A stretch of DNA of 64,000 nucleotides from Populus alba (GCF_005239225.2 NC_133300.1:7593875-7657874), one strand, 5' to 3'; positions 47,807 through 58,712 are shown, counted from the stretch's first letter. Notes: generated by a model not told the origin, from the sequence alone. Program-made: numbers and translations.

Positions 47807-48265
47807 TTAGCAATAAGGCCTATAGTTGCGTTGGTTCACAAAATTTTGAACCTACATTTTTCTCAAATTAGCATTTTTTACCATAAATGTTTTTCCTAAC
47901 ATTTCATGTTGGATCAAGTGATCAAATGCATCCCCAAGAGTGATCTCATCAAAGCCTTTAATTTTCATCACTTCTGTATATAGCTCATTAACATCAAGGT
48001 GATTTTTGTTGAGGCTTTGGATAGCAAATGCTACATCTCCAATCTTTTTAGACAACTTTTCAACACTATCATCTTCATACATGCGATTTCTCTTCCTCTT
48101 TTGTGCATTAGAGGAAGATGTCTCTTTTTCTTTTGAAGTTTCTTCATATTCCCCTTCATTTTCAATTGAAATTGATTGCTCTTCAGTGTTCTCTTCCAAG
48201 TTGACATCAGCATATGATTTGGCATAATTTCCTGTTGTTATATCTTTTCTAACAACAATTGTCAT
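47807..48265 (-). pseudogene. PIF/Harbinger ORF1 (Myb/SANT-like protein), C-terminal part
   Basis: The frame encodes RKDITTGNYAKSYADVN, an acidic Ser/Glu-rich linker with a basic KRKRNR patch, then ELYTEVMKIKGFDEITLGDA and MVKNANLRKM. After an in-frame TAG at 47852-47854 (Trp codon position) it continues VQNFVNQRNYRPYC to the normal end. This is the C-terminal region of the Myb/SANT-like partner protein of plant PIF/Harbinger transposons. The DNA-binding N-terminal SANT domain is absent. It begins only 5 nt after the transposase stop and in another frame, suggesting an internal deletion joined the two genes. Confidence 0.65.
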
Positions 48266-48270
48266 TGCCT

Positions 48271-49452
48271 CTACATATCAATGTGATTATGAAAAATACA
48301 ATATGCAAGCATAACATCTGCTTGTGTTTCATAAGACCAAAAAGATTTTTCATTAATTGATATAAAACTACTCTTCAAAATACCAAACCCTCGCTCAATA
48401 GTAGTTCTTAAAGAAGAGTGTCAAAGATTAAATAGCTCATTTTCATTTTCCAGTGAATGTTCTGTAAACTCGTTCAAGTGATATCAAACTCCACGAAAAG
48501 GAGAAATGATTCTTTTTCGAATACCATAACCAATATCACCAAGATAATATTTTCCTACAAATTAGAAAAAAATAACATATTACTAACTTTAGCTAATAAA
48601 ACATTTTATATGTTTATTGTATATAATAAATACTTTATTATATACCTTCTGGAATTTTTAGACCACTAGATCTTGATAATACATCACCTAAAACCCGTGA
48701 ATCATGTGCACTTCCTTCCCAGCCAGCTAAAGCATATATAAACTTGAAATCAAAAGTTATAATTGCTAAAACATTTTGTGTTGTTCCTTCTTTTCGACCT
48801 CGAAACTTTCTTTGAATCTCAATAGGAACATTTGCAGGAACATGAGTACCATCAATTGCCCCCACACAATCCTATATAAACATGAAAAAATAATTTATAA
48901 CCTTTTCTTCTAGATGTAATTAATTAATGTATAAAAATATTGGTATTGTTCTCATACCTTAAAATAAGGATATAATCTTTGATTATTCATTATCTCTGCA
49001 GGAATTGTATCGCCTAGGTCTTTAATTAGATGTTTGTATAACTTAAAAACTGCTTTTAAAACAATTCTAAAGTAACGATGGATAGTTTCAATAGACCTAT
49101 AGTATATACCACTAATAAAATAAAATCTTTGGTTTTGGCCTATAATTTGTAAGAACACAATTACTTGCTCCCTAATAGATACATTTTGAGTTAATCATAA
49201 TAGCTTATGACTTATGAGAATATCACACAATTTATATAAGATAACTGGTTTCATACGAATTTGTTCAACACAATGTCTATCACCTTGATTCAAAATGTTA
49301 TCCATATAGAATTCTCGTTGAGCAATTGCATTTATACGTGGTTCTCTTGGTATATAATTTCTATTTCTTTCTTGTTCAATAATAGTTACCCTTGTAGCTA
49401 TCACAGTTACAGCTGCTCCCATACATGTTATATGAATAATCTTACTATTCAT
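48271..49452 (-). pseudogene. PIF/Harbinger DDE transposase, 3 exons, with stops
   Basis: Exons are 49452-48958, 48871-48646 and 48554-48271, with GT-AG introns. Exon 1 has the helix-turn-helix region (YIPREPRINAIAQREFYMDN, CVEQIRMKPVILYKLC, IHRYFRIVLKAVFKLYKHLI). Exon 2 has the first catalytic Asp in CVGAIDGTHVPANVPIEIQR and the second in GWEGSAHDSRVL. Exon 3 has KYYLGDIGYGIRKRIISPF and the catalytic Glu in RTTIERGFG. A TGA in exon 1 (about 49195) and another near 48485 in exon 3 inactivate it. The catalytic residues themselves are intact. It is a good relic source for classifying the copy-1 insertion. Confidence 0.8.
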
Positions 49453-50232
49453 AACAAAAAAGTGAAATTTTCTGCTAACAAAACCTAAAAATTTACGGAA
49501 ACAAATATTAAAAAAGCATATAAAATACTTACAAAATCAATATAATAAATTATGCTCAAAACTATGCTCAACGAAGTTGATTCCCAACACAAACAATGCC
49601 TTAAAGGAAATAATTATATAATGAATTCTATATCCCAAAACAAACAATACAATAATTTATTAATGAATTTTATATATAAATATTAACGGACTCAAGTTTT
49701 CTACCCAAACCATTTCAGTTTTTTATAATTGTGTATAATCATCACCATCAACGCACATAATATTTTATTGTCTAATATTTCTACCCACATCCATTCCCCT
49801 TTCATTACTATGTAGCATCATCAACCGTTGATTTCACCAATGCCTTGTTTCAATTAAATTATTAGGCTTGAACCCATATCTTCACCCGGCTTAACCACTA
49901 AGAAACCACTGTCTATTCTACCCAAACCAATTCCTACTATGCATCATCATCAGCATCAATGGGTATACTTTTTCATAGTCAAGATTTCTACCCAAACAAA
50001 TTCCCCTTTCATCATCATCATCAACGCACACACATCACGTCCAGAAAGCACAGGAACCGCACAAAACACAGGAAACGCATATCATCAACTGATCAACATA
50101 GAAGGAAAATCACATTGGGTGGGTTGGGTTTTACTGGAAGAGAAGCAATTGAAGAAAAGGAGAGGAAGATGAAGAGATGGAGGGGAATTGAAAGCATATG
50201 TTTTTGATTAAACAAAAGGAGAAACAGAGCAT

Positions 50233-50308
50233 GGGTTTGCTGTGTTTTTTTCATAGAAACCAAACAAAATGTTTTGTTTGGTTTCTGTGAAAAAAACACA
50301 ACAAACCC
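50233..50308. repeat. 76-bp near-perfect inverted repeat (hairpin)
   Basis: Left arm GGGTTTGCTGTGTTTTTTTC plus ATAGAAACCAAACAA. The right arm is its reverse complement with about two mismatches, separated by only a few bases. It lies just 5' of the minus-strand Harbinger transposase. It may be a foldback element, a transposon end or a hairpin RNA source. Confidence 0.85.
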
Positions 50309-50309
50309 G

Positions 50310-51130
50310 ATTTCTGTGAAAAAAGCATAGCACGGGAAAAATGGGTTTGGGTTTGCTATATATGGGTTGCTATGTATAGATTTGCAGTGTTTGGCTTCTA
50401 GAAAAAATACAGGGGTTTTGGTTTTCTATGTATGGTTGCCTGGCAAAGTGGATCGGCAAGGAAGGAAACGAGGCCGAAGGGTGCTTTCAGCTTAACGAAA
50501 GAACGATGATTCTTTGTTGTGATAGCAATAGTGGCAAAATGGAGGAATGGTGATTATCTAGAGTTTGTCGTGTTTGTGTATGGGTCTGTGTTTGGTTTCT
50601 AGGAAAAATTTTGGGTTTGTTATGGTTGATTTTTCCCAGAGGTTTAGGTTTGCTGTAGTTGAATGGGTTGCCTCCCAAGGGGTTTGGGTTTACACAGAGC
50701 ATAAGAGCATGGGTTGTAGTAAAATTAACAAGATAAACAAGGAAAAAAACCGCAACAAATATATCACAAGATTTATGCCATTATTATAACTACAAATTAA
50801 AAAAAAAAAAGAGGATGAAAAAATAAGATAAATAAAGACATTTGAGGGGGAAAAAAATTATCTGGAAGAAAATTGAGAAATGTTTCCAATTGATCTGCAT
50901 AAATTATTTGGGAGAGAAAAAAGATTTATATTTTTGAGATAGTGCACATGTTTTTTTGTCAATAAAAAAAAAAAGAAAATGTTCTTCTTCCTGGCATAAA
51001 GTCTTATTTTTTTGTTGCTGAAATTTACTTTTCTTTGATTAGTTTTTTAATGTTTGATAAATATAAAAAAAATTAAAAAAAATAGTTTTTCAGAAAAATA
51101 AATTCCTTCATAAAACCATCAGGCATTGAC
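50310..51130. other. right part of the copy-1 insertion, no gene
   Basis: The sequence repeats variants of 'gggtttgctgtgtttggttt' several times between 50340 and 50700, then becomes AT-rich. No protein family was recognised. Short open frames here are accidental. Confidence 0.5.
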
Positions 51131-51902
51131 TTTACTTGACATTGAAAAAAAATGATAAACTCGCTGTGGGCCACCACCTATCTATTAATTAAATAAAAGG
51201 AGAGGAGAAATTCTGTACCTGCCTGACTTGGCTGCACTCTTTATTCGAATCGGGGTAGGATATCTTTTTCAATCATTTTAGACGTTTTCTTGTATCTGTT
51301 TTTTCTTATGTCAACAAGCCATCCTGTCTTCTCAGTTACCAGGCTTTCAAATCGCTCTGTAATTTTTCTATAATTTTGTTAGGAACTTGTGTTCCTTTTA
51401 TTTCGAATTATTTGATTATTGGTGACCTGCTCGGGTTCGAATCATCTGCTTTTTCTTTTTTTTTTTTTGACAATTAGGTTTTTTTTTTTCTTTTTTTTGT
51501 TCTTGTTTTTTATATTGAGCGGTTTCTGATCTAGTGATTGATGTTCGAACCAAAATCATAGGAGACTTCTGTTTTCATCACTAGTACCACCCGAACTAAT
51601 TTAGATTCTGCCAGAATCTGCACCTCCTCCAATCAATGACATGATTCTATGTAAGTGCTTAAGGCTACGCACCCTTTTCGAATGGATTTGCAATTCTGTG
51701 ATTTCAAGGATAAATGTTTAATTATTATTTTTTCTGGGTATTAGGTGTTTGATGAAATTCCTAGCTGAGATGTTAAACTTCGGTGTTCATTTTTATCACT
51801 AATCTTGAGCCTGTGAAAGTTGTGGGAATTTCTATCATTCATACTAGAAAGCTTGTTTATACATTGCATTCAAATTGTATTTGTCTAAGCTTAAGCTTTT
51901 GT

Positions 51903-51928
51903 TTTTAGTGGTGGGGCCACCACTAAAA
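51903..51928. repeat. 26-bp perfect palindrome in FBL12-like leader, copy 1
   Basis: Arms TTTTAGTGGTGG and CCACCACTAAAA with a 2-bp centre. A second short stem (GCTGTGG ... CCACAGC) follows about 50 bp later. Both lie 520-550 bp upstream of the FBL12-like start codon and are repeated in copy 2. Confidence 0.9.
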
Positions 51929-52447
51929 GCAAATAACTGTGAAGAGTTGTACCCACAGGAAATGCTCGTGTTTTGTGCTGTGGAGGGTTGTAGCCACAGC
52001 AAACGCAAAAGTCTTAGACAAACATATTCTTAATGATCTTTATATTTCTCTTAATGATGCTTTTATTGATGGTTTTTTACCATTCCAGCTTACTGGTTTT
52101 TCTCCTTTGCAGCTTGGCTCTTGTGTATACCCCTTGAATTTAACATCTTCTAGTCGAATCACCTGATGTCAAGAATCTAGAAAGAAGGTTTATATCTCCT
52201 TTCTTCTGTTGATCTTAGTCAATTCACACAGGTTGATGAGGTAAACTATCTTCTTGTGTCCCGGGTCATTGTCGTTCAGAAAAACTTCTTTATCGTAAAT
52301 ATTGTGGGGTTCATGTAGGTTATGGATATGGCGATTCACCTGCTCTATGTAGTTTTGAATCTCCCAACTCATCTAGCTCAGCTTATAAAAAAGATACCCT
52401 AAAGATCGGGGTTCTACAGCCTTCAGAAGAGTTCTAACAAAGTTCTC

Positions 52448-53608
52448 ATGGAAGAACCTTTGAGTTATACTCTTACCTCTATCATGCACCTACCCGATGA
52501 TTGCCTGTCTATTGTTTTTCAGTTTCTTGTCTGTAGCTCTGATCATGAATCGTTTGGTTTGACTTGTCATCGCTGGCTTAATATTCAAAACACACATCGT
52601 CGGTCCTTACAATTTCATAGTTCATTGGCCCTCCCCAATGCTTCTTCGTTATCTCAAAGGGGGCTTGTTGTTAGTGCCTTCCATCTCCATAGGCTGCTCA
52701 CCCGTTTTCAGCATTTACACTATTTGTCCCTCTCTGGTTGCTCGGAGCTGCCTGATTCATGCTTAACCTTTTTGCAATCCTATCCTTCAAAGCTGCTTCA
52801 TCTTAATCTGGACTGTTGTTTTGGAATCACTGACAATGGACTTTCACTGGTTGCCGCTGGTTGCTCCTCCCTAGAGGCTATTAGTCTATATCGATGCAAT
52901 ATTACTGATGCTGGGTTAGAAACTTTAGCTAATGGTTGCTCAGCCTTGAAGCACATAAATCTCTCATACTGCTCACTTGTTTCTGACGGTGGGCTGAGAG
53001 CTCTCTCTCAATCTTGCTGTCATCTAGAGGCAGTTAAGATATCTCATTGCAGCGGAGTGACTGGTACAGGGTTTAAAGGGTGTTCACCAACTTTAACTCA
53101 TATAGATGCTGATTCTTGTAACCTTGATCCAGAAGGCATTATGGGGATTGTAAGTGGAGGTGGTCTTGAGTATTTGAATGTTTCTCGTGTAAACTGGTGG
53201 CGTAGTAGAGACACATTGGCAGTGCTAGGTGCAGGTTTTGCCACAAGGCTTAAGATTCTCAATCTTTGGCTGTGCAGGACTGTTGGTGATGAGTCCATTG
53301 CGGCAATAGCGAGGGGGTGCCCATTGCTTCAAGAATGGAATGTGGCATTGTGTCATGGGGTCAGGATTGCAGGATGGCAATCTATTGGGATCAATTGCAA
53401 TAAATTGGAGAAACTTCATGTCAATCGTTGTCGAAATCTGTGTGATCTTGGGTTGCAAGCTTTGAGAGAGGGGTGCAAAGGGCTCTTGGTTTTGTACATT
53501 GGACGCACTTGGAAATTATCTGCTACCGCAATAGAGTTGTTTAAATTATGTAGAGGTAATGTTGAGATCAGTGAAAAAGAGATAATGTTTATCGGGCCTA
53601 GTAATTAG
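52448..53608 (+). CDS. FBL12: F-box/LRR-repeat protein, FBL12-like, copy 1 (386 aa)
   Basis: Substrate receptor of an SCF-type E3 ubiquitin ligase; targets unknown. The F-box is at residues about 10-55 (SIMHLPDDCLSIVFQFL, then GLTCHRWLNIQ), which binds the SKP1-like adaptor. About ten leucine-rich repeats of the cysteine-containing type follow (LHYLSLSGCSELPDS, LLHLNLDCCFGITDNGL, LKHINLSYCSLVSDGGL, LKILNLWLCRTVGDES, LEKLHVNRCRNLCDLGL). The length, intronless coding frame and end (GRTWKLSATAIELF) fit the FBL12 group. It differs from copy 2 at only three residues: Ser31, Gly138 and Arg254 here. The start is the first ATG in a well-conserved frame. The long 5' leader holds palindromes and short uORFs. 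No lesion was seen. Confidence 0.93.
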   Translation: MEEPLSYTLTSIMHLPDDCLSIVFQFLVCSSDHESFGLTCHRWLNIQNTHRRSLQFHSSLALPNASSLSQRGLVVSAFHLHRLLTRFQHLHYLSLSGCSELPDSCLTFLQSYPSKLLHLNLDCCFGITDNGLSLVAAGCSSLEAISLYRCNITDAGLETLANGCSALKHINLSYCSLVSDGGLRALSQSCCHLEAVKISHCSGVTGTGFKGCSPTLTHIDADSCNLDPEGIMGIVSGGGLEYLNVSRVNWWRSRDTLAVLGAGFATRLKILNLWLCRTVGDESIAAIARGCPLLQEWNVALCHGVRIAGWQSIGINCNKLEKLHVNRCRNLCDLGLQALREGCKGLLVLYIGRTWKLSATAIELFKLCRGNVEISEKEIMFIGPSN

Positions 53609-53818
53609 AAGACGGCGGTGAAAAACAATCCCATGATGCATGCCAGTTGTTAACTAGGAAGAATTTTCCGATTGGGTCCAAAAGTTTGCATTAGTTATGA
53701 TGGGCTTTTAACATCGTGTTGCTGCAAACATCTTGTAGTAGTATGTGGTTGTTTACGACAGAGAATATCAGTGCTCCTTCTGTGGTGACTTGCAGTTCTT
53801 TTAGAGAATGAGTTCAAG

Positions 53819-54702
53819 GCTCTGTTTGTTTGCAGGAAAGTAGTTTCCTTTGAAAAATGAATTTCGGAGAAAGTAAATTCCTGAAAAGTGAATTCTGGGA
53901 AAGTATTTTCCGATGTTTGGCAATGTTATGGAAAATGAACTGGAAAACACTTTCCAGTGTTTGGTTGTGTTATGGAAAATGAACTGGAAAATAATTTATT
54001 AATGAATTAATTTTTTTTCAAGTTTATCTAATATATATAAAATATTTAATCACTTACAATAAAAAAAATGAAATCTAAAAAGTATTTATAATGATGAATT
54101 TTTTTTATTATATCCTATATTCATACATAGCTTATTAAAATAATGAGGAACAAATCTTACAAATTAAAAAGTTGAATGGGAATGAAATTGAAAAAAAAAT
54201 ATATAATTTCATAAATTATCTCAAATAAAATAAATAATAATCAATATAATAGAGATCAAATCTAAAAATTTTAAAAAAAAATGAAAGATGAAGAAATTAA
54301 AATAATAATAATCAACATTTCATAAATTATTTTAAATAAAATAAGTAACAATCAAAAGAATGAGGATCAAATTTGATAGATAAATTTTTTTAATAAAAAT
54401 ATGATAAGGAAAAAGCAAATAGCAATTATAAAAATAAGGACCAAAATTAATATAAAAATAAAATTTTAAGAGATGAAATTGAAAAATAAATATTCAAAAT
54501 AAAATATATATATCAATCAAAAGTTTAAGGATTAAATTTAATATAATTAGCAAATAATGATATTTCTAATTTTTTCACAACTTTCGGAAAGTGTTTTCCC
54601 CTCAAATTTTCCAGGAAAACACTTTCCTGAAAACCAAGTCAATTTTTTCTTTTACTGGAAAGTGTTTTTCATTGACCAACTTTCCTACTGGCAAACAAAC
54701 AC
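53819..54702. mobile_element. 0.9-kb MITE-like element after FBL12 copy 1
   Basis: The left end is GCTCTGTTTGTTTGCAGGAAAG. The right end read inward is GTGTTTGTTTGCCAGTAGGAAAG, so the terminal repeats match well. The inside has subterminal 'ggaaaacactttcc' palindromic motifs and an AT-rich core, with no ORF. Copy 2 lacks it: 'gagttcaag' continues there directly into 'agaaaacaag'. The first 330 or so bp also resemble 46985-47310. The exact target duplication is unclear (possibly AAG). Confidence 0.75.
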
Positions 54703-54776
54703 AAGAAAGTTTGGAAAGTGATTCCCGAAAACCACTTTCCAGTTGCGTTAGTTAACTAAGCCAAAAAAAATAATAC

Positions 54777-55011
54777 TAAGCCAAAAACAATGAAAGAAGA
54801 TGAATGTTGCGTTAGTTAACTGTGCATTCTTTAAAAAAAGCTCCAGCCAAAACCTTTGTATAGAAGCTTTTAGATGATAAAGTATTCTAGAATTGGAAGA
54901 TTGAAAAGCCCCAGTTGTTTTAAAGAAGTAGTGATTAAATGTCCACTTATATTTGCTTTTATATGCTTTATGGGCTTTGCATTGTAAATTATTGTGTTTT
55001 TGTACCTAGTG
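54777..55011. repeat. second copy of gypsy segment 39386-39622
   Basis: Nearly the same 235 bp (landmarks 'gttgcgttagttaactg', 'agctccagccaaaacctt', 'ctttatgggctttgc') occurs inside the decayed gypsy element at 39386-39622. Here it is followed immediately by the sequence matching 43988. Copy 2 therefore lacks the 4.36 kb that separates these parts in copy 1. Confidence 0.85.
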
Positions 55012-55317
55012 GCGCAGTTGTTTGGGTAGCATATTTGGCAAGATACTGCGGTTTAATAGCGATGAGTTTTTTTTATCCTACCCCAATTTTTTGTCTTCTA
55101 TGCCTTGCTATTCGTGACAAGCATTTAAAAATTTAGTTATGCCCTCCACTTTGTATTTTTTTAGATTTAATCTTTATTTTTTTATATGTTTTTATTTTAA
55201 TGTTTCTTGAAGTATTTTTTTCAATTTCATCTCCCCGTATTTAATTTGATTTGATTTTTTTTTATCAAATCTAGTTATTATTCTTTTAATTGCTATTTTT
55301 TTTATACTTGAGGATTT

Positions 55318-55950
55318 TGCTTTTAGAATCTATTTATTTTTTAAAAGTTTGGTCCTTTTTTTTTTTCATGCTCCATTTCAATTTCAATTTCAATTTTTTT
55401 TTAATTTTGTCTTTTGGAATCTTAATTCTTTTTTTTTTAATTTTGGTCCTTATTTTTTTATTGCTCTTTTTTTATCCTTTATTTATTTATTTATTTATTT
55501 TTCAATTTAATCCATGATTAATTTCTTTCAATTATATTTCGTTCAAGATTTTGTCCTCATTGTTTATTTTTTTTATGATTTTTTATAATTGAGAATTTTG
55601 CTTTGTAATTTTTTCATGTTTACCTTTTACATGCTTTTAGAATCTATTTATTTTTTAAAAGTTTGGTCCTTTTTTTTTTCATGCTCCATTTCAATTTCAA
55701 TTTCAATTTTTTTTAATTTTGTCTTTTGGAATCTTAATTCTTTTTTTTTTTTTTAATTTTGGTCCTTATATTTTTATTGCTCTTTTTTATCCTTTATTTA
55801 TTTATTTATTTATTTTTCAATTTAATCCGTGATTAATTTCTTTCAATTATATTTCGTTCAAGATTGTTTATTTTTTTATGATTTTTTATAATTGAAAATT
55901 TTACTTTGTAATTTTTTCATGTTTACCTTTTACATGGTATTCTCAGTCTC
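55318..55950. repeat. internal ~317-bp tandem duplication within copy 2
   Basis: The phrase 'gcttttagaatctatttatt' at about 55318 recurs at about 55635, followed in both by the same T-rich sequence ('catgctccatttcaatttc', 'gtgattaatttctttc'). Copy 1 (near 44285) has it once. This is therefore a change after the large duplication, or a loss in copy 1. Confidence 0.75.
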
Positions 55951-58217
55951 ATGATGTGGTTTACCAGTTTTAATGATTTACATGGTTTGAGTTTGGTCAT
56001 TTTCTAAAAGATTCCTTTTAGAATTTGTTTGTTCTTTTTCATAATTTGGCATTAACTTATTAGGCCTTGAGCTTCGTGATTTTTTATGTTTTTTTTTTTT
56101 TGTAAGGTTATCCCCATCTCATATCTCATATCGTAAGTTAGTAGAGTTAACATGGATTGACTTAGTTTTTTTTTAAAATTGATTTTTTATTCAGTTTTAT
56201 CATTTTCCATTAAATTATTGACCCTTAAGTATTGTCATTTTTTCACCTTTCTTTATGTGGAGTTATCCCAGATGCATGATGATCAAGCATCTTAGTATCC
56301 CCTCCATGAATAAGCGGTGTGTCTAACTCGATGGTAGCCGGAGTGGCAGGTGTGATATTTTTCTTCTTCTTCTTCTCCTCTATTAGTCAATTTTCGTGTT
56401 GACATAAAAAAAAATCAAATCAACCCATAAGATTTATTGTACTTAAAATTATCCTTATTCTTTTCATTACAATTTTAAATAATTTATAAAATTAAGGAGT
56501 TTTTTCAATTTCATTGTTGTTCTCTTTATTGCAGTTTTTTTTATTAAGAATACTTTATTGAATTAAGATTTGTTTTCAATTTTACTCTAATAGATATGTT
56601 CACATATCAGATTTGATTTTTATTTTTTTAATTGTTATTTTTTAATGGTGTTTGCAATTTTTTTTTTGGCAAATTTATCATTCTTTTTTTTTCTTGTCAA
56701 ATTTAATCCTTTTTTTATTATTATATTTTTTTGAACTTGCAAGATTTTTTTAGATTGATTTTTTTTTCATCCTCCAATATTTTATTGGACATGTGTTTAG
56801 TTTTTTAGTTGAGTTCGAATCTAGAATTGAACGGTTTACGAGTTTAAGAGATTGACTATGGTTTATGAATTGACATGGATATGGGTTTCTGTGGTTTTTT
56901 TTCTTTTTTAAAAGCTTTTTTTTTTTTTTTTGCATCCCTTGCCATTATGTTATCTCTTTTATTTGCTTTCTATGAGATTTTTTTTGTCAATTTGAAAATA
57001 ACATAGGTACCTTGGTTTTAGTTTTTTAGTTTTGTTAAATTTAGCTTTTCTAAAGGAATTTTATTTTTAAATTGAATTGAATTAATTAGTTTTATCCTCC
57101 AACATTTATTTTTTTAGGTGTTAAGCTTCTAGGTTGAGCCCGGGTCAAGAATTTAATTGATTGCGGGCTTGAGAGTTTAACTTGGGTTTACATAGTTTGC
57201 ATTGTCTTGATATCTTTTCTATGATGAAAAAAACATTATTGGGCCGAATTGTATTTTTTATAAAAAAAAAAAAAAAAAATTTTATTGCATCCCCTAGTAT
57301 TTAAAATGAGGCAATACTTGAAGAAATTTTTTTTTAATTTTTTTTGGAAATTGGTATTTTGATTTTATTTACTTTTTTTTTATTGAGTTATCTCAATATT
57401 ATATTTTGAGACATGAATTCAACAAGTTGATCAAGTTTAAGTCAACCATTTTTTTTTCATTGATTTTTTAATATTTTTGAATATCAAGTAAATAATCATA
57501 AAAGCATGAACCCTATTACATGGAACCTACTTTTACAAAGAATCTTTGCATTTTAAATTAAGATGTATTTTGTATGAACAAAGTGTATTAAATATATAAT
57601 TGTTATTTGATACTTTTGTTTAAATGCGTGATGTCTATTAATAGCACAATAATGCAAACTTATGATTATATATGTATATTATAATGTGAACTTATAATCA
57701 TACAAACATAATATTATGTGCATGTGTAAGAACCACTTTTAATGAAGTGTTGATTGATGTTTTGTGTATGGATTATATCTCGATAATGAGTGAAAATCGG
57801 TTTATCAATTCTCGGAATGATATCATGTTTAAAAAATTATTGTTGTTGTTTTGGCTTTGAAAAGCATGGTTGTTACAGTGATATCTACTCAATGCTCTAA
57901 ATGTCAAAGTGAAGAAATTCAACCAAGCACGAGTAAACAACGAGAGTAACTATGACTCTTTTAAGGTAGATAAATGTCTTGTCATCTAATTAGTGACGTG
58001 CATGAATGGATTAACAAGATTTCCATTGTCAATACCTATTATCCAACGAAACCATAGTCAAAGGATTGAACTTGGTAGAATCAACGGGGAAAGAAGCTTC
58101 TATTGAGCTTGACTCTAGTTCAACTTTGTGAAATGACTTAAGAGGTATAGGATAAGTGAGAGTTTCGGTGAAAGTAAAATACCATTATTTTTAATGTTAT
58201 TTTACTTATTTTGTGAG

Positions 58218-58445
58218 AGCTTGTTTGGCAGTGTAGTTATGGTTGCTTTTCAAATAACTTTTCGTGTCAAAATGTATGCCAATGATATTTTTTTATTTAA
58301 AAAAAAAATTATTTTTGACATTAGCACATCAAAATGATTTGAAAACACTAAAATATATTAATTTAAAGTTAATAAAAGAATAAAAATATTTCAAATTTTT
58401 TTCAAAAATATTTTTGAAAACGCAAAAATAACTAGGCCTTTCAAA
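58218..58445. mobile_element. short MITE inserted in duplication copy 2 (first)
   Basis: Absent from copy 1, where 'attttgtgaa' continues to 'acccacaaac'. The ends are inverted: AGTTATGGTTGCTTTTCAAA on the left, and AGTTATTTTTGCGTTTTCAA read inward from the right. The core phrase 'acatcaaaatgatttgaaaa' is shared with the family at 9.75-10.15 kb. Confidence 0.65.
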
Positions 58446-58528
58446 AACCCACTGACTTTTTTTTTTAATCCAAATCCACTTCGGCGGCCCGATGCAATAA
58501 AAAAAAAATATTGTCGGCCGGAGAGTTT

Positions 58529-58712
58529 AAAGGGCGTTTGGCATTACTGTTGAAATAACTATCTATTTTTTTAAAAAAAAATTAATATATTTTTGATATT
58601 TTTAAATCATTTTAATATGTTAATTTTAAAATTAATTTTTAAAAAATAAAAAAATATTATTAACATATTTTTTTAAATAAAAAATATTTTAAAAATAACA
58701 ATAATTATACTT
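58529..58712. mobile_element. short MITE inserted in duplication copy 2 (second)
   Basis: Absent from copy 1 at 46940. It starts AGGGCGTTTGGCATTACTGT and ends near 'aataattatactttcaa'. It is AT-rich with internal near-palindromes. It sits about 85 bp from the first MITE and has a similar 'gtttggca' end. The target duplication is not certain (possibly TTTAA/TTCAA). Confidence 0.55.

Larger units (their letters stand above)
46980..51130. mobile_element. 4.15-kb insertion present only in duplication copy 1, with PIF/Harbinger genes
   Basis: Copy 2 (58730-58800) runs directly from 'aaaacaatttgcttcat' to 'ttacttgacaatg', while copy 1 has about 4.15 kb between the same flanks. The left end (about 46985-47310) matches the left part of the MITE at 53819. 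The middle (47807-49452) holds the minus-strand Harbinger genes. The right part (49500-51130) contains a long hairpin and repetitive 'gggtttgctgtg' sequence. I could not find matching terminal repeats at both ends, so it may be composite. Confidence 0.6.
43988..53817. repeat. large tandem duplication, copy 1
   Basis: Sequence 43988-46980 is matched by about 55012-58775, and 51130-53817 by about 58780-61468, in the same order and orientation. Between the two matched parts, copy 1 carries an extra 4.15 kb (46980-51130) that copy 2 lacks. The genes in the two copies differ by only a few bases per kilobase, so the duplication is recent. Shared landmarks are the phrase 'tatgccttgctattcgtgaca' (44065 and 55100) and the FBL12-like ORF. 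Confidence 0.9.

Noticed and set aside
49939..50207. His-rich ORFs (MHHHQHQ...)
   Set aside because: They derive from 'catcat' simple repeats in the transposon-derived region; no domain is present.
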